A program made the translations under genes and the position numbers. This document shows, in pieces, positions 17,800 to 25,243 of a DNA stretch of 64,000 nucleotides (position 1 is its first letter; every line of letters begins with the position of its first letter). Origin of the DNA: Eubacteriales bacterium (GTDB lineage Bacteria > Bacillota > Clostridia > Lachnospirales > Lachnospiraceae); contig JAUNJF010000014.1 in NCBI GenBank assembly GCA_030533405.1, forward strand, positions 16,004-80,003. The letters are read 5' to 3'. The notes under the pieces were generated by a model. That model ran no database searches. It was not told the origin of the DNA and saw only the letters and a program-made list of their open reading frames with translations.

Positions 17800-17887
17800 A
17801 CTATTCTCCTTTTATCGTAATGTAAATCCATTGTATCACATTTACTTCATGCTTTGTGAGTAAAAAAACGCAAATCTTTTACAAGTA

Positions 17888-17930
17888 TAAAAAATAGGAA
17901 ACCCATCTATAAGGTTTCCCACTATTTTCC
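17888..17930 (-). terminator. Terminator of the orphan blaI gene
   Basis: The stem GGAAACC with GGTTTCC (17897-17919), extended by AAATAG/CTATTTT, is followed in the minus direction by TATTTTTTATAC. Confidence 0.7.
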
Positions 17931-17975
17931 AATCAATTATAAGATAATATCACTTTTACAAAAATTTGATAATTC

Positions 17976-18341
17976 CTATTCATCATCACGATGTTCCTCA
18001 ATCAACTGAATCAACTCATCCGCTTCCGATTTTGAAAGATTGCCATTGCCAAGAAAAGAAGAAATAAATGCTGGCAAAGAACCACCAAAACTCTTCTGAA
18101 CAATACGCTCACTTTCATATTTCTGTACACGTTCTCTAGGAACCAAAACACTTACAACACTCTCTTCATTCTGAACCAATCCCTTTGCACAGAGTTTTCT
18201 AAGAATTGTATACGTTGTAGACTTCTTCCATTCTAATTCCGCTTCACATAATTTTACTAACTTTCCTGATTCTACTGGCGCATGATTCCAAATCACATTC
18301 ATCATACGATATTCACTTTCACATAATAGTAATTCATCCAT
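17976..18341 (-). CDS. BlaI/MecI/CopY-family repressor, orphan
   Basis: 121 residues from ATG 18341, which follows GGGAGGCTAGAAAA; longer starts would run through the promoter itself. Winged-helix BlaI signature: ESEYRMMNVIWNHAPVESGKLV, then WKKSTTYTILRKLCAKGLVQ (recognition helix), followed by a C-terminal dimerisation/cleavage domain. No blaR1 is adjacent. Its promoter carries the same compound operator as the lipoprotein and blaI-blaR1 promoters, so it probably belongs to one local regulon. It is clearly related to, but divergent from, the BlaI at 22597. Confidence 0.9.
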   Translation of the reverse strand: MDELLLCESEYRMMNVIWNHAPVESGKLVKLCEAELEWKKSTTYTILRKLCAKGLVQNEESVVSVLVPRERVQKYESERIVQKSFGGSLPAFISSFLGNGNLSKSEADELIQLIEEHRDDE

Positions 18342-18361
18342 TTTTCTAGCCTCCCAATCAG

Positions 18362-18413
18362 GTTTATAATCATAAACTGTTTGTAGTTTATCATTGTAAA
18401 CCGCTTCTGTCAA
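18362..18413 (-). promoter_or_regulatory. BlaI-type operator/promoter of the orphan blaI
   Basis: Minus strand: TTGACA 18413-18408, a 17-nt spacer, TAAACT 18390-18385. The -10 is the first half of operator TAAACT-N6-AGTTTA (18373-18390). A second palindrome GTTTAT-N4-ATAAAC (18362-18377) overlaps it by 5 bp. The same arrangement recurs at 18459-18511 and 22529-22586. Confidence 0.85.
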
Positions 18414-18458
18414 TCTTTTTTCAAAAACAAATTAGTTCTGCAAAAGTAAAAAAATGTA

Positions 18459-18511
18459 TTGACAAAGCTGTTTATTCAGAGTAAACTGACGTCAGTTTAT
18501 TGACAATAAAC
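18459..18511 (+). promoter_or_regulatory. BlaI-type operator/promoter of the lipoprotein unit
   Basis: TTGACA 18459-18464, a 17-nt spacer, TAAACT 18482-18487. The operator TAAACTGACGTCAGTTTA (18482-18499) is a perfect palindrome that includes the -10. A second perfect palindrome GTTTATTGACAATAAAC (18495-18511) overlaps by 5 bp. Confidence 0.87.
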
Positions 18512-18611
18512 AGGAGAGGGCTAAAAATCATTTTTTAATGTAAATGGAACTGTATCCTTGATTCTTTCAAAGGATGCTTCCAAAAAATCAATGTATGAAT
18601 ATAAAATTTAA
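18512..18611 (+). pseudogene. Decayed blaI fragment behind a BlaI-type promoter
   Basis: Right after the ribosome site (CAGGAGAG), the DNA aligns with codons about 50-66 of the blaI at 22597. The frame reads KSFFNVNGTVSLILSKD, against DKNIFQNIDGTVSSIVSKD in the intact gene, then diverges and stops at 18611. The first 48 or so codons are missing, so an internal deletion joined the ribosome site to the middle of the gene. The promoter survives and now serves the lipoprotein gene at 18636. Confidence 0.75.
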
Positions 18612-18635
18612 TCGATTTAGCAAGGAGAAAAGAAG

Positions 18636-19277
18636 ATGAGAAAAAAAACTTATGCAATTATGTTTATACTAATGAGTCTTTCGTTAAGTGCTTGTGGAAC
18701 AACAACTGTTCAAAAGTCTTCCACGGAAATATCAACCGTCGAAGAGACATCTGAGGCGACAACAGCAGACGCCACCACAGAAACATCAACAACGAATGAT
18801 ACCACAGAAGCAACAACAGTTGACGAAACCACAGAAACAACAACAGCTGCAGAAACAACCGATACATCAATAACAAATGAAATCTCAACAACAACCGACG
18901 TTGATTCGAAGGAAATTACGGTCAATTATCCAAGTGGATATTTCGAGGATGAAGTCGATATTGTGTTGGAAATGGATTCTGAGAAGACACAGGCAAATCT
19001 AAAAAATAGCAGTGATCTATACGAACTTTTTGGTTCTAGTCTTAGTATGGGCTCGTTCCTCGGAATTGAGGATAACGGCTATTTTCTCATGATAATCGGT
19101 GCTGGTGTATATTATGAGGGAACTTGGAAGAGAAATGGTGAAGATGGATTTATAGCAACTGTCAAAAATTTAAATTCAGGAGAAGAAGAATCCTTAGAAA
19201 TTCACTTAGATGATGAAAGTGGACAATTTGTTACAACTGTATACGGCGAAAAAGTATATTGGAAGAACAAATATTGA
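18636..19277 (+). CDS. Thr-rich lipoprotein, BlaI-regulated
   Basis: 213 residues. A lipoprotein signal peptide MRKKTYAIMFILMSLSLSAC ends in the lipobox LSAC (Cys20). A low-complexity linker of about 65 residues follows, made almost only of Thr, Glu, Ala, Ser and Asp (repeats of TTETTT and TTAETT type), then a C-terminal domain of about 110 residues, probably beta-rich (YYEGTWKRNGEDGFIATVKN), which I do not recognise. The linker would span the cell wall and display the domain. The gene follows the BlaI-type promoter at 18459 across the blaI remnant, with ribosome site AAGGAGAAAAGAAG. The repetitive linker DNA may vary in length. Confidence 0.82.
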   Translation: MRKKTYAIMFILMSLSLSACGTTTVQKSSTEISTVEETSEATTADATTETSTTNDTTEATTVDETTETTTAAETTDTSITNEISTTTDVDSKEITVNYPSGYFEDEVDIVLEMDSEKTQANLKNSSDLYELFGSSLSMGSFLGIEDNGYFLMIIGAGVYYEGTWKRNGEDGFIATVKNLNSGEEESLEIHLDDESGQFVTTVYGEKVYWKNKY

Positions 19278-19292
19278 TGTTTTAGCAGAAGC

Positions 19293-19319
19293 AAAAGAGA
19301 GTCATCACGACTCTCTTTT
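19293..19319 (+). terminator. Terminator of the lipoprotein unit
   Basis: A perfect 11-bp stem, AAAAGAGAGTC with GACTCTCTTTT and a 5-nt loop, is followed by T-rich sequence on the plus strand. It can also act on the minus strand, facing the remnant at 19320-19541. Confidence 0.85.
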
Positions 19320-19541
19320 CTCTCATGTCTTGTAATTACAGTCTTTCCATTACAAGTAACTACCCCAATAATAGTCTTACCATAAGAAACCACTGGTCCT
19401 GCAAACATCATGCTTTTAATCTCATAATTACCATATTTTACTGGAATATCAGCCACTGTAAGATTGGTAATACTGTAGTCCTTTGTTTTACCAACATAGC
19501 CCATGAGCTTAGCCAGACTATAGGATACTTTGCTTTTAGAC
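19320..19541 (-). pseudogene. Remnant of a condensation/acyltransferase-type protein C-terminus
   Basis: A minus-strand frame without its own ribosome site reads SYSLAKLMGYVGKTKDYSIT, then NLTVADIPVKYGNYEIKSMM and CNGKTVITRHERK before running into the terminator. The pattern SITNL, IP, then GVVTCNGKTVIT recalls the C-terminus of WS/DGAT- or PapA-like acyltransferases (SITNLG...P...G.isy.gkl.it). Upstream in the same frame a TAA occurs at about 19546, so no N-terminal part is left. It lies between the lipoprotein terminator and the MBL gene. Confidence 0.45.
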
Positions 19542-19581
19542 TTATTATTTTAAGTTATCTGTTACGATTTGAATTTTCATT

Positions 19582-20394
19582 TCACAAAACAAATTCTTCG
19601 CCAGGTTTTAGTATCATAACTCTTTCAGGGTTTACAACATTTTTTAACACATGATCTGGATTACCATTGAATGGTGTCATCTCAGGTGCATCTACAGTTC
19701 CCCAATGAATTAAAATCAGCTTTGAATCTGGGTATGTATTTGCTAGTTTATATGCATTCTTCAAACCAATATGGTACTCATTGTCTGCAAAATCGAACAA
19801 GATTATATCTGGTTCTTCCATATGCAATTGTTCTTCCATTAGTCTTGAATCACCTACATACCAGATTTTCTTGCCATGGGTAGTAACATAAAAACCACAA
19901 TATTCTTCCTTTTTCCAAACTCTATAGTTATACTCTTCAAAATCACTTTGCCAATTGTGGTCTGCTGGAGTAAATTTAACCTTCACATCATCAATAATCA
20001 CTTCATCCCACCAGGTATGACCATATGCATCCACACCACATTCTTCTTTCATTAGAGATGCAACATAATACGATGAATGCACTTCCTTTGTAACAGAAGC
20101 GATATCAACAAGAGTTGGTCTGGAATAGTGATCATTATCTACATGTGATACGAAATAACCATCTACTTTCTCAACATCATCCGTTTTCGCAACCATATCA
20201 ATTAACAAAGGCATATCAAAACCCTTTAACAATGGATCAATCATGATGATTGTTCCAAATGAATTAATCATAGCCCCACCACCACCTAACCAGTAAACAC
20301 CTATGTGGTGATTGTTTTCAAAATCTTTTTTCGTAAGTTTAACCGTACCCGAAGCCTGAGCCTGCCCCTTTTCATTTATAAAAAAACTTGGCAT
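19582..20394 (-). CDS. MBL-fold metallohydrolase (UlaG-like)
   Basis: 270 residues. Beta-lactamase-fold features: GGGGAMINSFGTIIMIDPLLKG (first strand/Asp), SHVDNDHYSRPT (the HxxxDH metal motif appears as HVDNDH), FTPADHNWQSDF, VGDSRLMEE (metal-bridging Asp) and LILIHWGTVDAPEM (last His). This resembles UlaG/YtkL-type cytoplasmic hydrolases, not secreted beta-lactamases; no signal peptide is seen. The substrate cannot be told. The start follows AAAGGAGAAGAAGTGTAAT. It is transcribed alone, away from the BlaI regulon, so its position there is not evidence for beta-lactam hydrolysis. Confidence 0.85.
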   Translation of the reverse strand: MPSFFINEKGQAQASGTVKLTKKDFENNHHIGVYWLGGGGAMINSFGTIIMIDPLLKGFDMPLLIDMVAKTDDVEKVDGYFVSHVDNDHYSRPTLVDIASVTKEVHSSYYVASLMKEECGVDAYGHTWWDEVIIDDVKVKFTPADHNWQSDFEEYNYRVWKKEEYCGFYVTTHGKKIWYVGDSRLMEEQLHMEEPDIILFDFADNEYHIGLKNAYKLANTYPDSKLILIHWGTVDAPEMTPFNGNPDHVLKNVVNPERVMILKPGEEFVL

Positions 20395-20462
20395 ATTACA
20401 CTTCTTCTCCTTTGTTCATGTTTATATTTCCCAAAATGATAATACATCTTAGCAACATTGTA

Positions 20463-20729
20463 TCATAAAAGTGAAGCCAATACATTTTCTTTTTCCATTT
20501 CAGCCAATTGCTTCTTAAGTCTTTTTGTTGTTTCACAGTTACTACACAACACAGTAGTAAAACTACACATCATTGCAGTAGAACTACCATCTGTTTTACT
20601 ACCAGTAATCAAACCAAAAGCACTCAATACTATAACCGCAATAATAATAGCAGATGAAATGTTGCAAATCTTAATTGTTTTCTTCATTTCCTGTACACTC
20701 ATTGTTTTTTCTTTGTTCTTCATCATGTT
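20463..20729 (-). CDS. Small single-TM membrane protein
   Basis: 88 residues from ATG 20729, which follows AAGAGGGCAAAC; a longer frame would not have a ribosome site. A charged N-terminus MMKNKEKTMSVQEMKKTIKI precedes one or two hydrophobic stretches (about 22-42 and 50-62), then a basic/acidic tail CETTKRLKKQLAEMEKENVL. Not recognised. Its upstream 130 bp match the region at 27229-27363, where only a short remnant of a similar gene remains. Confidence 0.6.
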   Translation of the reverse strand, partial: NMMKNKEKTMSVQEMKKTIKICNISSAIIIAVIVLSAFGLITGSKTDGSSTAMMCSFTTVLCSNCETTKRLKKQLAEMEKENVLASLL

Positions 20730-20849
20730 TGCCCTCTTTTCTTTCTTTTTGTTTATCGCGCATCTCTTTGTTGAACTAATCATATCATTGACAAACATGA
20801 TGAGCCATTTATTTACCTTACACCTAACTTACAATGTTGTAAGATAAAA
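20720..20849 (-). repeat. Shared 5' control module, copy 1
   Basis: About 130 bp matching 27229-27363. In minus direction: a CTTACAACATTGTAAG palindrome (20827-20842), TAAGGTAAATAAATGG, a GTTTGT block, GTTCAACAAAGAGATG and the ribosome site/start of the small membrane protein. The palindrome is likely an operator; the regulator is unknown. Confidence 0.65.
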
Positions 20850-20898
20850 TTTCATCTCACCCACTTACTCTAACACGTCAAAGGTTATGGTTCCCTTA

Positions 20899-22293
20899 TT
20901 ATCTTTCCTCCAAAAGGCTATAATGCTCGACGTGCTGACCCACATATTTATATGCGGGACGTATAATTTTATTTCCATTTAACAGCTCTTCAAGTCGATG
21001 CGAACACCATCCTGGAATTCGAGCAATCGCAAAAATAGGGGTAAATAATTCTTCTGGTATTCCGAGCATTGTATATACCATACCACTATAAAAATCCACG
21101 TTAGCACAAACGTTTTTATTAACTTTATGTTTTTCCATAATTAGCTTCGCTGATAGACGTTCTACACTGTCATAAAACAAAAATTCATCCATCATTCCTT
21201 TTTCCTCGGACAATCTTCTGGCATATTCTTTCAAAATCACTTCTCTCGGATCTGACAAAGTATACACAGCATGACCCATTCCATAGATTAATCCCGAACG
21301 ATCAAAGGCATCCTTATTCAATATTTTGATTAAATAACTCTGTAATGCATCTTCATCATTAATATTGGCAACATTTTTCCTAATATCTCGAAACATATTC
21401 TGTACCTTAAGATTTGCTCCACCATGTCTAGGACCTTTCAGTGAACCAATAGAAGCAGATATTGATGAATATGTATCCGTACCTGAGGATGTCACAACGT
21501 GAGTTGTAAATGTTGAATTATTACCACCACCATGCTCTGCGTGCAAAATCAACGCAATATCTAACACCTTTGCTTCTAACTCAGTATATTTCCCATCATA
21601 TCGTACCATCTGTAATATATTTTCTGCCAAAGATAATCCCTTCATTGGATTTCGTATTTGTAGCGATTCATTTTTTCTAAAATGACAATATGAACTATAT
21701 GAATATACCGCAATGAGCGGTAATTTATTTATCAGTTCCAACGATTGCCTTAACACATTCATCGGCGATATATCATCTGGATCCGAATCATAAGTATACA
21801 ATGTCAATATACATCTTTGCATTGCGTTCATAATATTTGAGTTTGATGCTTTCATAACTACATCTCTTACAAATCTGTTGCTAAGTGTCTGCATCTTCTC
21901 CATTACAACAAGAAAATCTTTGAATTCCTGTTCATTTGGTAATTTCCCAAATAGCAGTAAATACACAATTTCTTCAAACCCAAATCTTCTCCCCTCTAAT
22001 CCTTCTATCAAAGTCTTTACATCATATCCTTGATAATACAATCTGCCATCTGACGCAATTTGCTCATTGTTAACATTTTGATACGCCGATACATCGGAAA
22101 CCTCCGTCAATCCCGTTAATACACCCTTACCATTTGTGTCACGCAATCCTCTTTTTACATCATATTTTGTATATAATTCTTTTTCAATTCTGTGATTTTT
22201 TAACAACTCAACATTTAAGGTTTCTACCAAATCTCTCAATTCACCAAGTTCTTCAATATTTAGCATTTCACCCAATTCATTTGTTTTATCCAT
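20899..22293 (-). CDS. Citrate synthase
   Basis: 464 residues from ATG 22293, placed 8 nt after GGAGG. Family marks: SDGRLYYQGYDVKTLIE, ALILHAEHGGGNNSTFTTHVV (catalytic His region), SLKGPRHGGANLKV (second His), GLIYGMGHAVYTLSDPRE and CANVDFYSGMVYTMLGIP (catalytic Asp). It condenses acetyl-CoA and oxaloacetate. In anaerobic clostridia this feeds 2-oxoglutarate and glutamate synthesis. An N-terminal extension of about 60 residues precedes the core, as in other Clostridia enzymes. The 110-nt leader folds into two hairpins. No aconitase or isocitrate dehydrogenase gene is adjacent. Confidence 0.95.
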   Translation of the reverse strand: MDKTNELGEMLNIEELGELRDLVETLNVELLKNHRIEKELYTKYDVKRGLRDTNGKGVLTGLTEVSDVSAYQNVNNEQIASDGRLYYQGYDVKTLIEGLEGRRFGFEEIVYLLLFGKLPNEQEFKDFLVVMEKMQTLSNRFVRDVVMKASNSNIMNAMQRCILTLYTYDSDPDDISPMNVLRQSLELINKLPLIAVYSYSSYCHFRKNESLQIRNPMKGLSLAENILQMVRYDGKYTELEAKVLDIALILHAEHGGGNNSTFTTHVVTSSGTDTYSSISASIGSLKGPRHGGANLKVQNMFRDIRKNVANINDEDALQSYLIKILNKDAFDRSGLIYGMGHAVYTLSDPREVILKEYARRLSEEKGMMDEFLFYDSVERLSAKLIMEKHKVNKNVCANVDFYSGMVYTMLGIPEELFTPIFAIARIPGWCSHRLEELLNGNKIIRPAYKYVGQHVEHYSLLEER

Positions 22294-22313
22294 ACATATT
22301 ACCTCCATCAAAC

Positions 22314-22392
22314 ACAAAGAGGTCCACCTTTTCATCGGTGAACCTCTTTGTTCTCTATAATTAAAGATGCCAAGCATTTGCTATGCATCTTT
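22314..22392 (-). promoter_or_regulatory. Structured 5' leader of citrate synthase
   Basis: Two inverted repeats lie between the presumed start of transcription (TAGAAT near 22412-22407) and the ribosome site. One is AAAGATGC/GCATCTTT (22363-22392). The other has 15-bp arms with one wobble, ACAAAGAGGTTCACC/GGTGGACCTCTTTGT (22314-22351), ending 10 nt before GGAGG. There is no T-tract after the second, so control of translation or stability is more likely than termination. Confidence 0.6.
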
Positions 22393-22528
22393 ACTTGACC
22401 GTATTCTAAAAACAATAATAATCACAAATAATAATGTATGTCAATAGAACAGCTTAAATTGACGGATTTACTAATAAAATAAAGTTATTTCAACAAAATC
22501 TCTTTTTTAATAAACATAAAAAAAAGGA

Positions 22529-22586
22529 TTGACAAAGCTGTTTATCCAGAGTAAACTACCATTAGTTTATTGTCAATAAACAGGAG
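22529..22586 (+). promoter_or_regulatory. BlaI-type operator/promoter of blaI-blaR1
   Basis: TTGACA 22529-22534, a 17-nt spacer, TAAACT 22552-22557. Operator TAAACTACCATTAGTTTA (22552-22569) and overlapping palindrome GTTTATTGTCAATAAAC (22565-22581). Over about 55 bp it is nearly identical to the promoter at 18459. Confidence 0.9.
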
Positions 22587-22596
22587 GAGAAAAAAT

Positions 22597-22956
22597 ATGG
22601 TCGATATTAAATTAGGCGTTGTAGAAACACGTTTTGCTGAGATTATTTGGGAAAATGAACCAATTGGATCTCGTGATTTGGCAGAGATTTGTAACAAGGA
22701 ATTAAGTTGGAAAAGACCAACAACTTACAATGTACTTAGAAAACTTTGCGATAAAAACATTTTTCAAAATATTGATGGAACCGTATCTTCGATTGTTTCA
22801 AAGGATGAATTTTATGGAATGCAAGGTGAAGAGTTTGTGGAGGAAGCATTTAACGGATCTCTTCCCGCTTTCGTCGCAGCATTCACATCTAGAAAAAAGT
22901 TGTCTGACAAAGACATTGATGAATTGATTCATATTATCCAAAATAAGAAAGGTTGA
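22597..22956 (+). CDS. blaI: BlaI/MecI-family repressor
   Basis: 119 residues from ATG 22597, 7 nt after GGAGGAG. Winged-helix signature: ETRFAEIIWENEPIGSRDLA, then WKRPTTYNVLRKLCDKNIF, with the C-terminal dimerisation helices. In the BlaI-BlaR1 family the membrane protease partner triggers cleavage of the repressor; the partner is the next gene, whose ATG overlaps this stop codon (TGATG). The promoter contains its probable operators. The gene symbol names the family role; a beta-lactam signal is not shown. Confidence 0.93.
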   Translation: MVDIKLGVVETRFAEIIWENEPIGSRDLAEICNKELSWKRPTTYNVLRKLCDKNIFQNIDGTVSSIVSKDEFYGMQGEEFVEEAFNGSLPAFVAAFTSRKKLSDKDIDELIHIIQNKKG

Positions 22957-24443
22957 TGCATATGATACGTACCCTGATTCATTTTTTATCAAATGTCGTT
23001 TTCCCACAAATATTGGAAATGACAGTTATTGCAAGTATTGTAATCTTGGCGGTAGTCATAGTAAGATTTTTCATTCGAAAATCTCCTAAGGTATTTTCCT
23101 ATTTACTATGGAGTGTTGTACTTTTTCGATTACTTTGCCCGATCTCTTTTTCGACAAATATGTCGATGTTTAATTTAAATCTATTTGATATACCTATGGT
23201 CCATGATGTGCAAAATGCAGCCACTCGTATTGAAATAACTAACAATAATCAAACTGCAGAGACTCCAGGGACAGCTGTAGCAAACGATATTTCCAAGTCA
23301 AAAATCGAAACGACTACTACGGAGAACATAACTGACAACAATAAATCAATCACAGCCATTTCGGTTATTACAACCGTATGGTTTGTAGGTATGCTTCTTT
23401 TGTTTGTTACGAACTTGATTAGTTTTTTGAAACTAAAGATAAAAACAGCAGCTTGCTTAAAAGTAAGGGATAACATTTATATTGCGGATGAAATCGATAC
23501 ACCATTTTGTTTCGGTTTCGTTCATCCAAAAATCTATCTCCCATCCAATCTTCAGGAACGGGAAATGGAATATATCATTATCCACGAGCAGACACACATT
23601 CGCAGAATGGATCATATTGTAAAAATGTTAGCTTTTGTGGCACTTATCGTCCACTGGTTTAATCCACTTGTCTGGTTGGCATTTATCCTTGCATGCAAGG
23701 ATATTGAAATGAGCTGTGACGAGACAGTATTGAGAAAAATGAAAGGAGATATTCGACAAGAGTATTGTATGTCAATTCTTCAGTTGGCAACAAGAAAACG
23801 GATTTCCTTAGCTTCCCCTCTATCTTTTGCAGATGGCGATCCAAAACGTCGAATAAAAAATGTTATGAATTATAAAAAACCTAGAATAGGCATCACTATA
23901 TTATCTATACTTATCTGTATCTTTGCAGGTGTAGGTCTTAGTTCAAATGCGAAGACTACTAAGGCAGATCATAATGTAATTGCAGAAAATACAGAAAACA
24001 CTATCGTTCAAGAAACGACTGACAACAACACAACTACCGATTCATTACAAGAAATTACAGATGAGCAAGTTATAAATGAACATCTTCATGACTTTTGCGT
24101 TCCAACAGATATGAACATATCAGATATTAAATATTATTTATATGACAACACACTTGAAATACATTTTGTGTATGAAGATCATACTTACCTGATAGCGAAA
24201 ATAGCTGAAGCAACTTCTTACGAAGATATATCTGATGCAAATTATCCATGGACATTTGAAACAGACGAACTTTCACTTTTAGATCGTCCTACTCATACAA
24301 CATCTTATTTCTCAGATACAGAATCCGTTATGTTACTTACATGGTTTGAAGCGAACAAAGGTGTAAACGTTTCCTTAGAAGCTATGGGGCAGGATTTAGA
24401 TGGTTTTGATTTATTTACCGTTGCCGAAAGAATGCTTCCCTAA
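22956..24443 (+). CDS. BlaR1-like M56 membrane metalloprotease
   Basis: 495 residues. Hydrophobic helices at about 8-40, 45-60, 130-155, 225-245 and 305-325 frame a cytosolic zinc-protease loop with HEQTH in EYIIIHEQTHIRRMDHI (about 207-223) and the downstream CDETVLRKM. The extracytoplasmic C-terminus (about 335-495) starts with a Thr/Asn-rich linker and ends in a domain of about 130 residues. It is not the penicillin-binding transpeptidase-like sensor of classical BlaR1: no SxxK/SxN/KTG set is visible. The ligand is therefore probably not a beta-lactam. It is translationally coupled to blaI. Confidence 0.9.
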   Translation: MHMIRTLIHFLSNVVFPQILEMTVIASIVILAVVIVRFFIRKSPKVFSYLLWSVVLFRLLCPISFSTNMSMFNLNLFDIPMVHDVQNAATRIEITNNNQTAETPGTAVANDISKSKIETTTTENITDNNKSITAISVITTVWFVGMLLLFVTNLISFLKLKIKTAACLKVRDNIYIADEIDTPFCFGFVHPKIYLPSNLQEREMEYIIIHEQTHIRRMDHIVKMLAFVALIVHWFNPLVWLAFILACKDIEMSCDETVLRKMKGDIRQEYCMSILQLATRKRISLASPLSFADGDPKRRIKNVMNYKKPRIGITILSILICIFAGVGLSSNAKTTKADHNVIAENTENTIVQETTDNNTTTDSLQEITDEQVINEHLHDFCVPTDMNISDIKYYLYDNTLEIHFVYEDHTYLIAKIAEATSYEDISDANYPWTFETDELSLLDRPTHTTSYFSDTESVMLLTWFEANKGVNVSLEAMGQDLDGFDLFTVAERMLP

Positions 24444-24501
24444 TTTGGCACAACCTCTTAATATTTAGTCAAAAAATGTCGATAAATTATTATAGGTTAC
24501 C

Positions 24502-24516
24502 AAAAAAAGGGGGGGG
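24502..24516 (+). repeat. A7-G8 mononucleotide tract in the pilin ribosome site
   Basis: Seven A followed by eight G stand 6 nt before the ATG of the pilin gene and form its only ribosome site. Homopolymers of this length slip during replication, so spacing to the start codon could vary between cells. Confidence 0.6.
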
Positions 24517-24522
24517 ACGCTT

Positions 24523-25137
24523 ATGCATAAACATAACAAAGGATTCACATTAGTGGAATTAATCGTTGTCCTTGTCATTTTAGCTATCCTTGCAGCGATT
24601 TTGATACCGGCACTTCTTGGTTATATTGACAGAGCCAAAGAAGGGCAGGATATGCTGAATGCAAAAAATATGCTAACTGCTACGCAAGCAGAGCTTACAG
24701 ATTACTACGCACGCGGAGATGATCCTCGCGATGGCAGAAAAAATGACTATGACGTAAACACAACCTTTGCAAAAAAAGTTCGAGAAACCGCAGACGACGA
24801 TCCTTATTTGGTTATCATCGGCGTTGGAGTCGGAGATGACGAAGATAAACGCAAAGCAGAACACGAGAAGTACACCGCTTATTTTGTGGCATATTGGGAA
24901 ACAAAAGAAAAAGAGCCACTTTTCTTTAACGGACAGGAGTGGAGTATGGATTATCCATGGGCAGACGGAGAGAGTGGTTCAAATTACAATTACTTTACCG
25001 TAAATGGAGAGAGAAAACATTTGACCTTTATTTTTGTAGCCAACAAAACTGGTCAATCTAATCCATGGAATTATTTACAAAACACAATAAAAACCAACAA
25101 AAGAAATCGCGCCCCAAAGGGTACTACAAAAAAATAG
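24523..25137 (+). CDS. Type IV pilin-like protein (class III signal)
   Basis: 204 residues. The N-terminus MHKHNKGFTLVELIVVLVIL is a textbook prepilin: short basic leader, cleavage after Gly7, N-methylated Phe, Glu+5 and a hydrophobic helix to about residue 34. The rest is a hydrophilic, Asp/Lys-rich head (GDDPRDGRKNDYD, WSMDYPWADGESGS) with a Lys-rich tail. No prepilin peptidase, ATPase or platform gene is near, so it is an orphan pseudopilin or pilin that depends on a distant system. It starts 80 bp after blaR1; readthrough from that operon is possible. Confidence 0.88.
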   Translation: MHKHNKGFTLVELIVVLVILAILAAILIPALLGYIDRAKEGQDMLNAKNMLTATQAELTDYYARGDDPRDGRKNDYDVNTTFAKKVRETADDDPYLVIIGVGVGDDEDKRKAEHEKYTAYFVAYWETKEKEPLFFNGQEWSMDYPWADGESGSNYNYFTVNGERKHLTFIFVANKTGQSNPWNYLQNTIKTNKRNRAPKGTTKK

Positions 25138-25165
25138 CATTTCTAATGTTTATAACGCACTAATC

Positions 25166-25212
25166 AAAAAAGACTGTCTTTCAACTTTCATCGTTGAAAC
25201 GACAGTCTTTTT
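25166..25212. terminator. Bidirectional terminator after the pilin gene
   Basis: A 12-bp outer stem, AAAAAGACTGTC with GACAGTCTTTTT, encloses an inner TTTCAAC/GTTGAAA stem. T-tracts exist on both strands, so it can serve the pilin gene and the convergent GNAT gene. Confidence 0.9.
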
Positions 25213-25243
25213 CTTCTGTTAAATTAATTTCAATGACGAGAAT

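Noticed and set aside
18664-18925. Long minus-strand and alternate-frame openings over the Thr-rich lipoprotein gene
   Set aside because: They arise from the repetitive ACA/GAA codons of the linker; no ribosome sites, and the lipoprotein frame has signal peptide, lipobox and promoter.
19582-20394. MBL protein as a beta-lactamase of the BlaI regulon
   Set aside because: No signal peptide, no BlaI-type operator, UlaG-like motifs, and it is read in the opposite direction from its own start.
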